DNA of 64,000 nucleotides from Chalara sp. BL73 (taxonomy: Eukaryota > Ascomycota > Leotiomycetes > Helotiales). Below are positions 33,350 to 46,875 of the stretch, piece by piece. Positions within the stretch are counted from its first letter, which is position 1. Each line of letters starts with the position of its first letter. The stretch covers positions 248,001 through 312,000 of the forward strand of contig CAKJVC010000148.1 of the NCBI GenBank assembly GCA_918026815.1, in the 5' to 3' direction. The translations under genes and the position numbers were made by a program. The notes beneath the pieces are model-generated. The model did no database searches. It saw only the letters and a program-made list of their open reading frames with translations, and had not been told where the DNA came from.

Positions 33350-33523
33350 TGTCACGTCGCGTGCTCCCAAGCACACGTGATCCATATTAAGCGAGCTTTC
33401 CGAGCTTTTCGTGTATATATAGCCTGCTCTCCTCGAGCCCTTTTTTCTTTCTTTAGCTATAAATTCTTGTATAGTACCACAGCTGTTTTCTGTATTTGTA
33501 AATTCACAGCTCGTGCCGTGACA
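33350..33523 (+). mobile_element. A1 5' LTR
   Basis: TGTCACGTCGCG...GCCGTGACA, 174 bp, with an imperfect CACGTG-containing palindrome near its start (gcacacgtgatcc, CACGTG at 33374-33379) and a TATA box (gtgtatatatag). Its left half is intact and its right half has some RIP changes (tgttttctgtatttgtaaattcac against tgccctctgtatctgtagatccac in the 3' LTR). Confidence 0.9.
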
Positions 33524-33599
33524 TTATTTATAGTTTTTTTTAATCAACAGTCTAAAAAAGCTTAATATTTTCCTGAAAAAGCTTGAATACTTACTTTTT

Positions 33600-35060
33600 A
33601 CAAAAGTTAAAATATTGTACCGGAAACTCGAAAAGCTTTCGACGACTTATAGCAGCGCTCGCTTATTTTTTTTTTTTTTCGAAAAAGTCGCGGTTTGTAA
33701 ATTTACGCTTCGCGCAATCAGAAAGCTTTCGATACTATATTTATTTTTTGATTTATTTATATTGTTATTTTATTTATTTTGTTATTTTGTTACAAATATA
33801 ACAATAACTAACTTTATCGGCACAAAACGCAGTGTTAAAAGCAAAACAGCTGCAATTACTTCGGAAATACTACACGCTTAAAATTTCGACTTTTTTTAAA
33901 ACGACAAAGCAAAACTATTATTTTTTGAAAACTTTGCTATAATAGCAATACAAGCTACTTTACAGCAAATACAAAAAAAGCTAGCTATTAGCAAAAAGCA
34001 AGCTCGACTACAAGCTGCGCAATTCGTCGACTTAAAAAAACAGTTAGCAACAAAAAGCAAATTTATTTTAAAATTACTTTTTATTTAGCTTTTAAGCTCG
34101 AACGCTTTTTTTATACAGTAAAGCAAAAAATAACAGTAAAAACGCTACGCTTCGCTATTTTTTTTATTTTTGCTCGTATTAAAAATATTCAAAAACTCGA
34201 CAACAAAATAAATTTTATTTACAAAAATTAAAAAATCTAGCTATTCGGCTTTTTTCGGCGTTATTTAAAAATGTTTAAAACTAAGCAAAATAAACTAAAT
34301 TACGTATTTCGCGCAATAATAAGCCGAGTTTAAAGTTATTTAATAAACAAAATAAAACTTTCGTCGCTTATACGTTACACAACAGTAAACAAAATGCTTA
34401 AAACGCTTACTATAAGTTTAGTAAACGTTAACGAACAAATCGAACAGCAAAAAAAATACTACAAACTTTATATAATAAATTTAAAAAGCTTTGCTAAATT
34501 TAAATACAAGTTTTTTTTTTGTGCAAACAAAACTAATATTTTAGTTTCGAAGCAGCAAAAAAACATGTTTTAAAAACTAAAACTAAGTTTTTAATTACAG
34601 CTAGCTTTTATACAACGATTTTAAAAATTTACGTTTACTAACTTTTGTAATTTAACTTATAGTATTTACTAAAACTCGGCTACAGCTAAACAGCAGCTTT
34701 GTATTCGCTAAACTCAGCAATTTTTTTTAGCAATTTTTATTTCGGCAATTTTTTTTAAGCTGTTGCTAACACGTTTCGAAAAAGCTAAAAGCCGAGCAAA
34801 AGTTTAATTACTGCTACTTTATTTTTAGTTCGTTAAAGTTCGGCTTTTTCAAGCAAAAAGCGTTTGTTAACTTTAAAAATAACAGTTATAAACATATGCT
34901 ACAATTGCAAAAAACTAAACTATTACGCTACAAACTGTTTTTTGCCGCGTAAGCTAAATACAGCGCTAAAGTTTTTAAAGCTGAGTTTTTTAAGCTTAGC
35001 GAAAAACTTTACAAAACTAAAATTGTTTAATTTAAACTTGAAAAAAAATTAAAAAAAAGT
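33600..35060 (+). pseudogene. A1 gag, RIP-degraded
   Basis: Gag region identified from its zinc knuckle at 34897-34938: CYNCKKLNYYATNC, i.e. C-x2-C-x4-Y-x4-C, where the normal metal-binding His has become Tyr. Upstream frames are broken repeatedly. A functional Gag would package element RNA; this one cannot. The limits are approximate. Confidence 0.65.
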
Positions 35061-35099
35061 CGAAAAAAAAAAGCTTTAAATTTTTTTTTTTTAAAACGT

Positions 35100-38000
35100 A
35101 CTAAAAAAAAATTAAAAAATCGTGCTATTTTCGACTTACGTCGCTTTATAAGCAAAATTTTTTTTACAATTTTTTGTAGTTTAATAAAAAATAAATATTA
35201 TTACAGTATTTTAAGCTTTATCGATATTAAAACAAACGCTTTTTTTTTTATTTACAGCTTGTTAGCCGAGCAGCTAATTGCTAAATATAAAACTTAACGT
35301 TTTTTTTTTTTTTTTATTAAAGTAAAAAGCTTCGACAGCAAGCGCGCAAAGTTTATTACTAACGTTATATTACTTTTTTTTGCTGTCAACAAAAAACGTT
35401 TTTTGAAATAGCCGTTTTTTATTGCTAATCTAAGTTTTTACGACGTAATTATTAAACGTAAATAGCTAAAACAACAAAACGTTTAATTAAATGTTAAAAA
35501 TAAAATCATTAAATAGCCGAACTATTTGTTTTTTACAAAATTTTTTAACAAACTAATTTTTGTTACTTAATTTTTGCTCGTTTTTTAAGCGCTCGACAAA
35601 AACGCACAAAAAAATGCAAACAAGCGCGACGCAAAACAAGCTATCGCTAAGCGCGAAGTTTTACAACGCTGTATGCAAAAGCTTTTAGTCGTTTTTTTAA
35701 TTTTAATAAAGCTTTTTTAACTCAACGAGTTTTCAAAATTAATACTAAAAAAACTTTTTACTTTTTAACACAAAACTCGCGCGCTTTTTAGCAATACTAA
35801 CAAAACTCAAGCACTTTTTATTTTTTAGCTCGAAATTTACGCGCGCTTTAGCTTTTAGTACAATGCTCGCGCGTTTTTTACTTTTCAGCGTAAAGCGCTT
35901 AAGTTACTAGTCGTTTTTTTAGCACTAACTAAACTTTAGCAACTATTTTTATTTTCGAAACAAAATAGTATTAAGTTTGCTACTTCGGCGAAAACAGTTG
36001 TTAACAAAATTTTGCTAAGCGTAAATATAGCGCTTATTAGCGTATTTGCGTTTACATTTTACACACGTCAAAAAAACAATTTAGTGTTTGTAACAAGTTT
36101 GTATAAAATCGATTAAATTTTAAAAAAACAAAAAATCTAAACTCGCAACGTTTTTAATTCAAAAAACTACGTATTAATAGCAAAGCTGAATTACAGTAAA
36201 AACGAAGCTTTTGTTTAAGTTAAAATTTTTAAGTTTTATTGAAATCGTTTTAGTGCGTTTTTAAAAAAAGCTTTCGACGAAATACTTTTGCTGCGTTTTG
36301 AAATAAACTACAAAATCGAGTTTACAAAGCTAAATTTTTTAAATTACAGTTTTTTTTACAAAATAACTACAAAAAAGCTTTTCGCTGTTAAAAAGTATTT
36401 GCTCGAAAATTTAAATAAAAGTTTTATTGCTAAAAGCTAAGCTTTTTTTGCGTTTTTAATTTTTTTTGTTAAAAAGAAAAATAAAAGCTTTCGTTTTTGT
36501 ATTAATTACTGCAAGTTTAACTCGATTACTCGAAAAAATCAATACTTGCTTTTTTTAATTGACAAAACGCTAATACGTTTAACAAAAACTAAAATTTATA
36601 CTAAATTTAATATTCGCTAAACGTTTTACTGTATACGTATAAATTTTGACTTAAAAAAGTTTACAATATTTTGTACGCGTTACAGTTTTTATAAATGCAA
36701 AGTGCTTTTTTTTTTAGTTTAACAAACAATTCGGCCACGTATTAAAAGTATATAAACAGTATACTTTTCGATTATTTAAATAATTTTTACACAGTTTATT
36801 TAAATAATATTTTGATTTTTTTTAACAACAAGCGCAAATACATAAAATATATTCGCAAAGTTTTCGATCGGTTATAAACTGCCGGTTTGCAAATAAACAT
36901 TTAAAAAACAAAGTTTCACGTAATTTATACTAAATATTTAAGTTTTATAATTATAACAAAAAGTATCGAAATAAACTTTAACAAAATTTTAATTATCGTT
37001 TTTTAAGCTTAGTTAATTAATATATATAGTATACAGTTGTTTTTAAAGTTTTGTAATTTTTACCGGCGTTTTATTAAAAATTACAAACGTTTAGCATTTT
37101 TTTTAATACAGTTTACAAAATTTTTTTTTTTTTTAAATTTAACAAAAACTGCTAAAAAGCTTTTACGTTGTTTAAAAAGTTTTTAATAGTCGTTTTTATG
37201 CTATAGCATTATAATTACAAGGTTAAAAATTTAGTAAAAACAAACGTAAGCAACAAAATTGTAGCAAAAATGTTTTTACAACACAAAAACTTTAAAAACT
37301 TATAGTTTTTTATAAAGTACTTTTTAAAAACTATAGCACTTGCAAAGTTTAATTATTAAATATATAACAAAAAATGCTAATTATTGTACGCTCGCTAACA
37401 CAATAACAAGCAGACTTAGCAAGCACTATTTTTTTTATTTAAGTGTTTACTAACTATAAAACACTTAAGTATTTTATAACAAGCAAAACATTAAATGCTT
37501 GTTAAACTCGTTAAGCGAAAATATTTTTTAAGTTTTATTTTAATATTATGTACTGTTTAAAAAAAGCTAACGAAAAAGCAAATGCTTTAACAAAAAAAAA
37601 GTAAAATATAGTTTTTTAAAACGTTTTTAAAAAAAAAACTTGCGACTAAGTTCTATTAAGCTTCGACCGAGTAAATGTTTGTATTTTGGCTTAGTTATTT
37701 GTAACTGTACTTAAAAACTAAATCGAACGTTCAAAAAAAAACTGTTTTGTTTTCGAAAACTTTAATTTAGTAAATTAGCTGTTTAAAGCAAATAAAAAAA
37801 ACATTGAGCTAAAGTTTATACGTGTTTAAACTCGTGTTAAAACTTAAAACTAAAAACTAAAAAACGAACTGTTTTTGTAGCAAAAAAAATTTGTAATACC
37901 GACAAAAAAAACGTTTTGTATACAGTTTTTAAATAAAGTTTACGTTTAAATGTCGATAGTATATTTAAAAAATTTTAAAACGAAGTTTTTAGTTATTTAA

Positions 38001-39290
38001 AACTACTAGTAAAAAAGCTTTTTAAACAATATGTTTAATTACGTTTATTTTTGTAAAACATACCGAAAAGCAACAATATTACGTAATTGTACGTTTAGCT
38101 ATTTATACTTGCTTTCGATTTTCGACCGATTATAGCAGTATATATTTATAAATTATAAATCGTTTTTTGCGGCAAAAAACAGTTACAACAATTTTTTTGT
38201 AATAGTCGATAAATTTTGCAAACAAACAATATCGATTTTTTGTTTAAAATTAGTAAATGCTCGAAATATAGCTTATATATATATCGAACGTATTTACTGT
38301 TATTACGAAGCTTTTTAAACAATAGTATTAAACAAAAGCTTTTAGTTTATTTCGTTGTTTTAAAACGAGTTTACGCGTATTTTAAAAATAAAGCTAAAGT
38401 TTTTTACAGTATATTATTTTTAAACGGACAGCTAAACAAAAATTGTTAGTTAATATATTAATTTACGATTTAAGCTTTTTATTAATTACTATTAAAACGA
38501 TTAGCTAAAACTGATTTTTATAGTAAACTACGCGCAGTTTACATTACTGTATAAAAACTTAAAAATAATGTTTTTGTTTAAAGTTTAATACAGCTATAAA
38601 TCGAATATATTTTAAAACTAAAAACTTGCGAAAAAAACACTAAAAAACGCGCAAAAAAACTTAACCGGAAAAAAGCTTAAGTATACGCGCAAAAAATACA
38701 TAAAGTATAAAAAAAAGCTAAAAAATATTTACAACAAATACAAAAAGTTCACGCTAAAAACGTTAATAAACGCTGCTAATTAGTAAATTTCGGTGTAAAT
38801 AATTACATTTATATACTAGCAAAAAACTAGCGCAGAAAACGGTTTAGTACTAAGCTCGATTTTTAAATAAAAAACTTTTAGTTTATTATTGCTTAAAAAA
38901 ACTACTTTTTTTGATTAAAACTTTCGAATTTTATAAAAATATATTTTATATTTTTAGCCGATTGCTTACGTAAAACAAAAAAAATACTTTTTTGCTAAAA
39001 TAAATTACAAAAAAAACTAAACTAATTGTTGTCGAAAACAAATTAAAATAAAAACTAAAAAAAGTGCTAGTTTGCAAACTAAAGCGTAAAAAACTTAAGT
39101 ATAAAATTTGCTAAATAAACAAAAAAAAAACTTCGAATAGTATTTAACTTTCGACTTAAAATACGTTTTTTATTTGCTAAAAGCGTTTTATTTACAGAAC
39201 TTAAACGCGAAAAAGCCGTTTTTAAAACTAAAGAATTAAATTAAAATATAAAAAAAAAGTATTAACAATTACAACTATTTAAATAGTAAT
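35100..39290 (+). pseudogene. A1 pol, RIP-degraded
   Basis: Protease to integrase region with stops throughout. The RT is recognisable at about 36480-36860: frames read FRFCINYCKFNSITRKNQYLLF, then KTKIYTKFNI, then TVYLNNILIFF in place of YLDDIL, so both catalytic Asp are Asn. The integrase end around 38216-38450 matches the A2 fragment. The change to YLNN and the many TAG/TAA codons fit RIP rather than relaxed drift. Confidence 0.7.
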
Positions 39291-39303
39291 TTACTGTGCT
39301 TTT

Positions 39304-39323
39304 AAAGCTTGAAAACGAGCTTT
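39304..39323 (+). promoter_or_regulatory. Stem-loop before polypurine tract (A1)
   Basis: aaagcttg-aaaa-cgagcttt (one stem position mutated) lies 18 bp before the 3' LTR and is followed by a purine stretch. The same position holds a stem-loop in the A2, C, D and E elements. Confidence 0.6.
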
Positions 39324-39341
39324 TTCCGGAAAAAAAAGTAA

Positions 39342-39515
39342 TGTTACGTTGTATGCTTTTAAGCATATGTAATCTATATTAAGCGAGCTTTCCGAGCTTT
39401 TTGTGTATATATAGCCTGCTTTTTTCGAGCCTCCTTTTCCTTTTTTAGCTATAAATTCTCGTATAGTACCACAGCTGCCCTCTGTATCTGTAGATCCACA
39501 GCTCGTGCCGTGACA
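39342..39515 (+). mobile_element. A1 3' LTR
   Basis: TGTTACGTTGTATGC...GCCGTGACA, 174 bp. Its left half is RIPed (gttgtatgcttttaagcatatgtaatc) while its right half is clean (ctctgtatctgtagatccacagctcgtgcc), the mirror image of the 5' LTR. Confidence 0.9.
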
Positions 39516-39520
39516 ACAAC

Positions 39521-40959
39521 TACGCAAAACCGGCTTACAAGTCGACATTAAAAAATTAGAATTTAATATTAGCAATACTAAGTATTTAAAGTTTATTATT
39601 TTAACTGAAAATATTACAACAAACTTTCAAAAAATTAAAATAATTAAAAATTAGCAATTTTTTACTACTGTAAAAAACATGCAATCGTTTTTAAAATTTT
39701 GCAATTTTTATCGGCAGTTTATTAAAAATTACGAACGTATAGCAAAATTGTTATATCGCTTAACAATTAAAAATATTTTGTATTTGTAAATTATCGAATG
39801 TAAAAAAGCGTTTAAAGTTTTAAAGTATACTTTAGTTAATTTTTCGATATTATATTATTACAAGCTTAAACTGCAAATTATGCTAAAAGCTAATATATTC
39901 AATAAAGTATTAATTAACGTTTTTTTACAGCAAAACTTTAAGTTAAAAATATAACACTTTGTAACGTTTTTTACAAAAACAATACAAACTGCTAAACCAA
40001 ATTACGGTATTTACAACAAAAAAATATTAGCAATTATACAAACGTTAAATCAATAAAAACTTAAATTGTAAAAAATATAAACACAAAACTCGTTTTTAAT
40101 TTATTCGAACTATTAAGCGTTAAAGTGTTTTATAACAATTAAAAAGCTATCGGCACGCTAAGTTTAATAAACAAAACTATTATTACAGTATAATTTTAAA
40201 TTTATATACTACGAAAAAAAAGCAAATCAGTAAACTGACGTTTTTAGCCGTCGATCAAAAAACGTAAAAACTTAAAAACATGCAATTGCTAAGTATTGTA
40301 CGCAAGTTATAATACCGAAAACTAAACTAAACTCGGAAATAGTACGAAACTTTCAGTTAAAACTAGTATTAATCGAAAGTAATAAAGTACTTTTAAAAAA
40401 GTACAATAATTTACAGTTTACTAACAAACTGTTGTTTACTAATAAAACTGCTACTAACTTAAAAAACTTGCGTATTAAAACTAAAACAAAATTAAAAAAT
40501 ACGTAAAAACTTAAAAAAAAGCTTATTGTTACGCTATAAAAAGCTGTATATGCTTAATGTAATACTAACTGTAAATATACTTTTGCAAACAGTCGTAATT
40601 CGAAAAACTTACAATTAGCTTTTAACGAAACATTTAAAAAAACTAAATTAAACAAACTTATTCGCAGCTGATATTATTAGTTAAACTAAGTAAATAATAT
40701 TGCTTGCTATTGCAATAATTGTTATATTTGCCGATATTCGTATATTTCTCGAAATAAAAAGCTTAGTTTACTATATTAGTTATTAGTACTTAATAAACTG
40801 TAGTAATATATTACAGTTAATTTTAAAAAGTGTTTTAAAAACAAAAATAAATTTAATATAATAATTATATTCGTAAACTGTTTAAACAAAAAACCGATTA
40901 TTATTTTTGTTCGAAATACAATTACAGTTAAAAAACTAGTTTTGTTGTTTTTATTGCAT
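39521..40959 (+). pseudogene. Outer family C element, pol segment 2 (RT end to integrase)
   Basis: Continues the RT from the A1 insertion point (KTGLQVDIKKLEFN then TKYLKFIILT) through RNase H and the integrase N-terminal half, colinear with about 44083-45530 of C1. It is RIPed throughout. It ends in the integrase region where C1 inserted (TSD TGCAT at 40955-40959). Confidence 0.8.
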
Positions 40960-41143
40960 TGTCACGCTCCTCAATGATGCTTATTGGTTCGCTTACCAGT
41001 TCGCCAATGTGGGTCACGTGATCATGGTTTTACTTATGAAGGATACCACATCCACAGCTACACTTTTCCTCCTTAGTTTAGTATTCTCGTAATTAAAGCA
41101 CCTATTCAGCGCCTTTACAGGCTATAAAATCGTGATCGTGACA
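40960..41143 (+). mobile_element. C1 5' LTR
   Basis: TGTCACGCTCC...ATCGTGACA, 184 bp, hardly RIPed on its left side. It contains GGTCACGTGATC (a CACGTG box near 41015). Confidence 0.9.
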
Positions 41144-41283
41144 TTACTAAACTTAATCAACTTTTATTCCTGCGAAAAAACCAAAACTACTTTTTTCTCG
41201 AGCGTGCAAATTTTACGCTTTGCGTATTGTTTTAGCACAATCCGGGAAATTCTTACAGTTACTGATTTACCGATAATTGATAA

Positions 41284-42470
41284 TTGATTATTAATACCGC
41301 TTATTTACAACTTACTAAAATAGCACGCTTTTCGAATAACGAAGCTTCAGCGTTTCGACTTAACAATAACTTACTTAACAATAACTTACTTAACAATAAC
41401 TTATTTAACGATACTTTATTTAAAAGAATTTTTATAACGTTCGGCCAGTTAAATACGGCTTTAAAACTGACTCGATTTCTTAATTGCAAAACTTTTAAAA
41501 ATATAACAGATTTAAGTATAAAAAGCTTGTTTGCAACCGCAAAACAGGCTAAATATATAATAAAAGATTAAAAAGCAAAAATTATAGAATTAAAAAAACA
41601 AGCAACAATTTTAGCTGTTACTATAGTTAATAATAAAACAGTTATTGTACACTTGGAACGCTTTAAAGCTTCGCTAGCTACAGCTGAAATTGCTGTTAAA
41701 CTTGTTTTATTAAAAAAGATTTCTGATTTTAACTTTTTAATAAATAGTACTAATTTCGAAAACTGGAAAATTCAAATTAAAAACAAATTTAAAATTAATG
41801 CTGACTATTTTGCTATAAAACGAGCTAAAATGAGTTATTTGTATAGCCGTACTAATAAAAATGCTTAAAAGCACTTACAAGCTCGATACAAATCAAAAAC
41901 TACAAACAAGTTTGTTTCAACTTAAAAAATAATTCAGCATTTGTTAAATATTTACACCGACTTTTATAAAGTTCAAAACGCTCGCAACGACTATCGGCAG
42001 TTTGCAATAAAAAGTTTACAGTTTTTTTCCGAATTTTATACTTAGTTTTTGCACTTTGCTAGTATTGCTTAAATTTCTGAAAACGATTAAAAGTTTGATT
42101 TGTATAACAAGTTTACAATAAAGCTTTAATTAGCGATTTTTTTTATGCTTAATAGTTTTGATACTTGCAAAGCTTTCGCTAATTAATGCTTATTGCTCGA
42201 TTAAAGTTTCAAAAAAATCAAAAAACGTACTAATCGTTTTTAAAAAGCAAAAGCTACACTGTTTGTAGTTTTAACAGTAAGCACTCGATTGTTTGGCTAG
42301 CTATTTAAAGCTGTAAAAGCAACTGTTATTTCAAAAATTGAACTTTCTCGACTAGTATTTTCGTTCGCTAACGCAGCTCGCCGACAAAAATATATAAATA
42401 AAGTGTGTTTTTATTGCAAAACGTTTAGTTATATTTCAAAAAATTGTTTTTAACTTTTAAAGTTAGCAGT
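41284..42470 (+). pseudogene. C1 gag, RIP-degraded
   Basis: Gag recognised from FENWKIQIKNKFKINADYF followed by AIKRAKMSYLYSRT (about 41755-41860), the usual N-terminal Gag motif of fungal Gypsy elements, and from the zinc knuckle at 42406-42447 (CFYCKTFSYISKNC, with His replaced by Tyr). The N-terminal frame 41284-41571 contains three 15-bp units (aataacttacttaac, about 41365-41410). Stops at several points break it. Confidence 0.7.
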
Positions 42471-43029
42471 TACAACAATTAAAAAAGTGTCGAAATAATA
42501 AGCTAAAAAATCGGGAAAAGCCGATTTTTAAAACAAGACTTTTTTCTAGAAATAAGCGACGTTAATATTAGTAGCGTTAATTTAAGTCAATTGCTTAAAA
42601 AACAAAGTTTTACTTTTTTTTGCGTAATTAATTAAAATAGAATTAGCATTTAAACTACAATACTTATTAATACAAAAGCAAACAGCTTATTATTTATTAA
42701 CATAAATTTTGCTAATTTAGTTTGTAAGCATTTGAATACTAGTTTATATGCTTTTTCAACATTTAGTACTATACGTAAATACAATAACGAAAGCAGTACT
42801 ACTTTTTTTTATATTTTTGTTATTGATTTAACAATAAATCAATATTTTCAAAAAAAAGTATCGATGCTCGTTATTAAACTAAAAAACAAAAGCATAATAC
42901 TAAACAAAAAATAAGCGGCTAACAGCAAAATTTTTATTAATTGCGAAAATTATCGACTAATATAGCTAAAAAATCGATTTGCAAATTAAGTTTAAAATCG
43001 AATTATTACAGCTAAATAAAAAAATTTAA

Positions 43030-46000
43030 TTACAAAATTTAATTCAGTATACTAGTTAAATACTACTTAACGGAATTAGTTATACGAAAATTTTTAAAAA
43101 TTGAAAAAGCTATTGCAGCGGTCGAGCGCTGGCTTATAACAAAAAAATCAACAAAAACAATACAAAATAATAAAAAACAAGTTAAAAAACTAACGATTTG
43201 TAACGACTTGTAAACATTAGTTTATTTAATTTTCGAAACAAAAACTAACTATCGATATTTGCAACGTTTTTGCTGTTGAATTTTATACTAGTTTACAGCG
43301 GAAAAAAAACGTGTTTTTTGCTACTAGCTTGTACGAAATCGACGAAATTTTAAAAAAACGCAAAATTGCTAAATTCGAATTTAACAAACAACAAGCTAAA
43401 AAAACAAAAATACAGTAATTACAATGTATTTTGCTGAAAAAATATCGATATTACACTAATGTTTTTTTGAAAATAGTTTTTAATAAACTGCCGTTTTATC
43501 GGCTGTATAATTACAAAATTAAACTTAAAAATTTAAACAACAAAAAAAGCTTAAACTATAGTTTGCTACGTTAACAGTTTACGCAAAAACTAAAAAAAAT
43601 CAAGCGATTTCTAATTAAAAACTTAAACAAAAAATTTATAAAAACTAACTAAGTACTTTTCGCTGCTTTTGTACTATTTGTATAAAAACTTAACAAAAAT
43701 TTACAGTTTTATATCGACTTTTGCAAGCTGAACAATTTTACAAAAAAAAAACCGTTATTTGTTACTGCTAATCAAAAAAACGTTAGCTCGGATTTTAAAA
43801 ATTAAAATTTTTACTAAATTAAATATTAAACAAACGTTTTATAAAATTTGTATAAACTTTAATTTAAAAAAGTTAATAACGTTTCGTACGCAATACAAAA
43901 CTTATAAATGCAAAGTTTTGTTCAAAAAATTAACTAATAAATTTACTATATATTAGCATTATATAAATAACGTTTTGTTCGACTATTTCGACGTATTTTG
44001 TACAGTATATTTAAATAATATTTTAATTTATTTTTTAAATTTTTGCAAATATAAACAGTATATAAAGCAAATGCTAAAACAGCTGCGCAAAGCTAGTTTA
44101 CAAGTCGATATTAAAAAATTAGAATTTAGCGTTAACAGTACTAAATATTTAAAGTTTATTATTTTAACTAAAAGTGTTACAACAGATTTTTAAAAAATCG
44201 AAATAATTAAAAATTAGCGATTTTTTACTACTGTAAAAAGCGTGTAATCGTTTTTAAAATTTTGTAATTTTTATTAGCAGTTTATTAAAAATTACAAACG
44301 TATAGCAAAACTGTTATATCGTTTAACAGTTAAAAATATTTTGTATTTGTAAATTATTAAATGCAAAAAAACGTTTAAAGTTTTAAAGTATATTTTAGTT
44401 AATTTTTTAATATTACGTTATTATAAGCTTAAGTTATAAACTATACTAAAAACTAACGCGTCGAATAAAGTAACAATTAGCGTTTTTTTACAACAAAACT
44501 TTAATTTAAAAATTTAGCATTTTATAGCGTTTTTTACGAAAACAATACAAACTGCTAAACTAAATTACAATATTTATAACAAAAAAATGCTAGCGATTAT
44601 ACGAGCGCTAAATTAATAGCAGCTCGAATTGTAAAAACTGTAAACAAAAATTTCGTTTTTAATTTATTCGAACTATTAAACGTTAAAGTGTTTTATAACA
44701 ACTAAAAAGCTATCGGCACGTTAAACTCGATAAGCAAAACTGTTATTACAGTACAATTTCAAGTTTATGTATTGCGAAAAAAAAGCAAATTAGCGAGTTA
44801 ACGCTTTTAGTTGTTAATCAAAAAACGTAAAAGTTTAAAAACAAGCAACTGCTAAATACTGCATGCAAGTAATAATCTCGAAAGTTAAGCTAAATTCGAA
44901 AATAGTTAAAAACTTTAAGCTTAAGTTAAAGCTTGCACTAATTAAAAACAATAAAGTGTTTTTAGAAAAGTACAACAGTTTACAGTTTACCGACAAATTG
45001 CTGTTAGTTAATAAAATTGCTACTAACATTAAAAACTTACGTATAAAAGTTCGAGCTAAATTAAAAAATACGTAAATACTTTAAAATAACTTATTGCTAC
45101 AGTATAAAAAACTGTATATACTTAACGTAATACTAATTACAAGCATGTTTTTACAAACAGCTGTAATATAAAAAGCTTACAATTAGCTATTAACAAAACA
45201 TTTAAAACGTACAAAGCTAAATAAGTTTATTTGCAGCCGATACTACTAGCTAAACTAAACAAGTAATATTGCTTGCTATTGCAACAATTGCTATATTTGC
45301 CGACGTTCGCACGTTTTTCGAAATAAAAAACTTAGCTTGTTATACTAGCTGCTAGTACTTAATCGGCTATAACAGTATATTACAGTTAATTTTAAAAAAT
45401 GCTTTAAAAACAAAAGCAAGTTTAATATAATAACAATATTTGTAAATCGACTAAACAAAAAACCGATTATTATTTTTGTTCGCGATACAATTACAGCTAA
45501 AAAACTAGTACCGTTGTTTTTATTACATATTATACGCTATACCGAAATTTTTAATTTTATTATATCGAATTAAAAACTGCAGTTTATATTTAATTTTTAA
45601 AACGAGTTTTATACTAAGCTGCAAATTAAATTACAACTTTTAACAACAAATTATTTGCAAATAAACAGCTAAACTAAAATTGTGAATTAGTATTTTAATT
45701 AGCGTTTACGCTTTTATATAAACTACTATTAAAATAATTAAAATCGATAAGTAGCTATTATTGATTTTTAGCAAGTTTCGTTATAGCATAAAACTATAAA
45801 ACAATTTTTTTTTTTTACGAAACGTAGTTATAAAACGCGTATATTATTCGATTAAAAAACGTTTATAAAAAACAAAACTAAAAAAAAAGTTTACGCTTAA
45901 AAAAAAGCTTAATAAAAAAAAAGCAAAAGTATTAATAATTCGTATTTATAACTTTTGAAAATCAGCTCGTAACAATATAGCTCGTTCGCAAAAACGATAC

Positions 46001-46640
46001 GCTAAACAAGCTAACAAGCATCGACAAAAGCTTAATTTTAAAGTAAGCGATTTCGTATAAATTACTACAAAGTATTAAAAAAATTATTGGCTAAGCTGCA
46101 AGTTTGCAAATTAAATAAAAAGCTTGTTTAAAATTATAAAACAAATAAGCTATTCGTACAAACTAAAACTACTAGATTTTATGCGTATATATTTTGTATT
46201 TTATGCTAAAAAACTTCGAAAAACTGTTAACAATTTATTACTTAGCTAAAAAAACTTTAATTTACTGCTTGTTATATTAAATAACGTTAAAAAGTACAAA
46301 GTTCAAAAAGTATTAGCTGTGCGTCGTGTTAATAAAACGCTGAAATACCGCATTAAAAAAATTAAAATAAAATAAAATAACGACTTTAAATAGTACTTTG
46401 CAGCTGCTTTAGCAAATAATTTATTAGTATTTAAAAGCTTTTACAATTACAATTCTAATAAGCTTAGCTTACTAAAAAACTTTGCGTATTAGCTCGAATG
46501 TGCTAAACGTAATAAATATTTAAAACCGAAAAAAAATAACAACAAGCCACGCTAATTTGCAGATCAGTTACAAGTAGAAAAAAGCGTTATTAAAAAAAAG
46601 TATAGCTGTAACAAGCTGTAAAAAAAAAAAATCAAGTTTT
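43030..46640 (+). pseudogene. C1 pol, RIP-degraded
   Basis: RT blocks are readable at 43759-44193: KIKIFTKLNIKQTFYKICIN, then a YLNNILIYF active site where DD has become NN, then LQVDIKKLEFSVNSTKYLKF. RNase H follows (about 44350-44800) and then integrase (about 45080-46500). This uninterrupted copy is the reference that shows how A1 split the outer C element. All domains carry stops. Confidence 0.8.
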
Positions 46641-46649
46641 ACAAGTTTT

Positions 46650-46667
46650 AAGCTCGAAAGCAAGCTT
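46650..46667 (+). promoter_or_regulatory. Stem-loop before polypurine tract (C1)
   Basis: aagctcg-aaag-caagctt, a 7-bp stem with one RIP mismatch, lies 19 bp before the 3' LTR. In the C0 and outer C copies the stem is perfect (27288-27305 and 48189-48206). Confidence 0.6.
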
Positions 46668-46686
46668 ATTTAAAAAGAAAAAGTAT

Positions 46687-46870
46687 TGTTACGCTTTTTA
46701 ATAATGCTTATTGGTTCGCTTACTAGTTCGCCAATGTAGGTCACGTGATCATGGTTTTACTTATGAGAGATGCTATATCCACAGCTACACTTTTCTTTTT
46801 TAGTTTAGTATTCTCGTAATTGAAGCACTTATTCAGCGCCTTTACAGGCTATAAGATCGTGATCATGACA
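46687..46870 (+). mobile_element. C1 3' LTR
   Basis: TGTTACGCTTTTTAAT...GATCATGACA, 184 bp. Its left edge is RIPed and most of the remainder is preserved. Confidence 0.9.
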
Positions 46871-46875
46871 TGCAT

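Larger units (their letters stand above)
33350..39515 (+). mobile_element. Gypsy element A1, complete but RIPed, TSD ACAAC
   Basis: A 6166-bp LTR element with two 174-bp LTRs (33350-33523 and 39342-39515) and ACAAC duplications at 33345-33349 and 39516-39520. It sits inside the outer C reverse transcriptase. Removing it restores the colinearity ...YKQYIK-VLKQ | LRK-LQVDIKKLEF seen uninterrupted in C1 at 43975-44193. Internal sequence is so AT-rich that no long frame survives. The outer edges of both LTRs are preserved. Confidence 0.92.
40960..46870 (+). mobile_element. Gypsy element C1, complete but RIPed, TSD TGCAT
   Basis: A 5911-bp element with 184-bp LTRs (40960-41143 and 46687-46870) and TGCAT duplications at 40955-40959 and 46871-46875. 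It inserted into another copy of its own family, the outer C element, at the integrase region. The interior has lost all long frames but the order gag-protease-RT-RNase H-integrase is still readable. Confidence 0.92.
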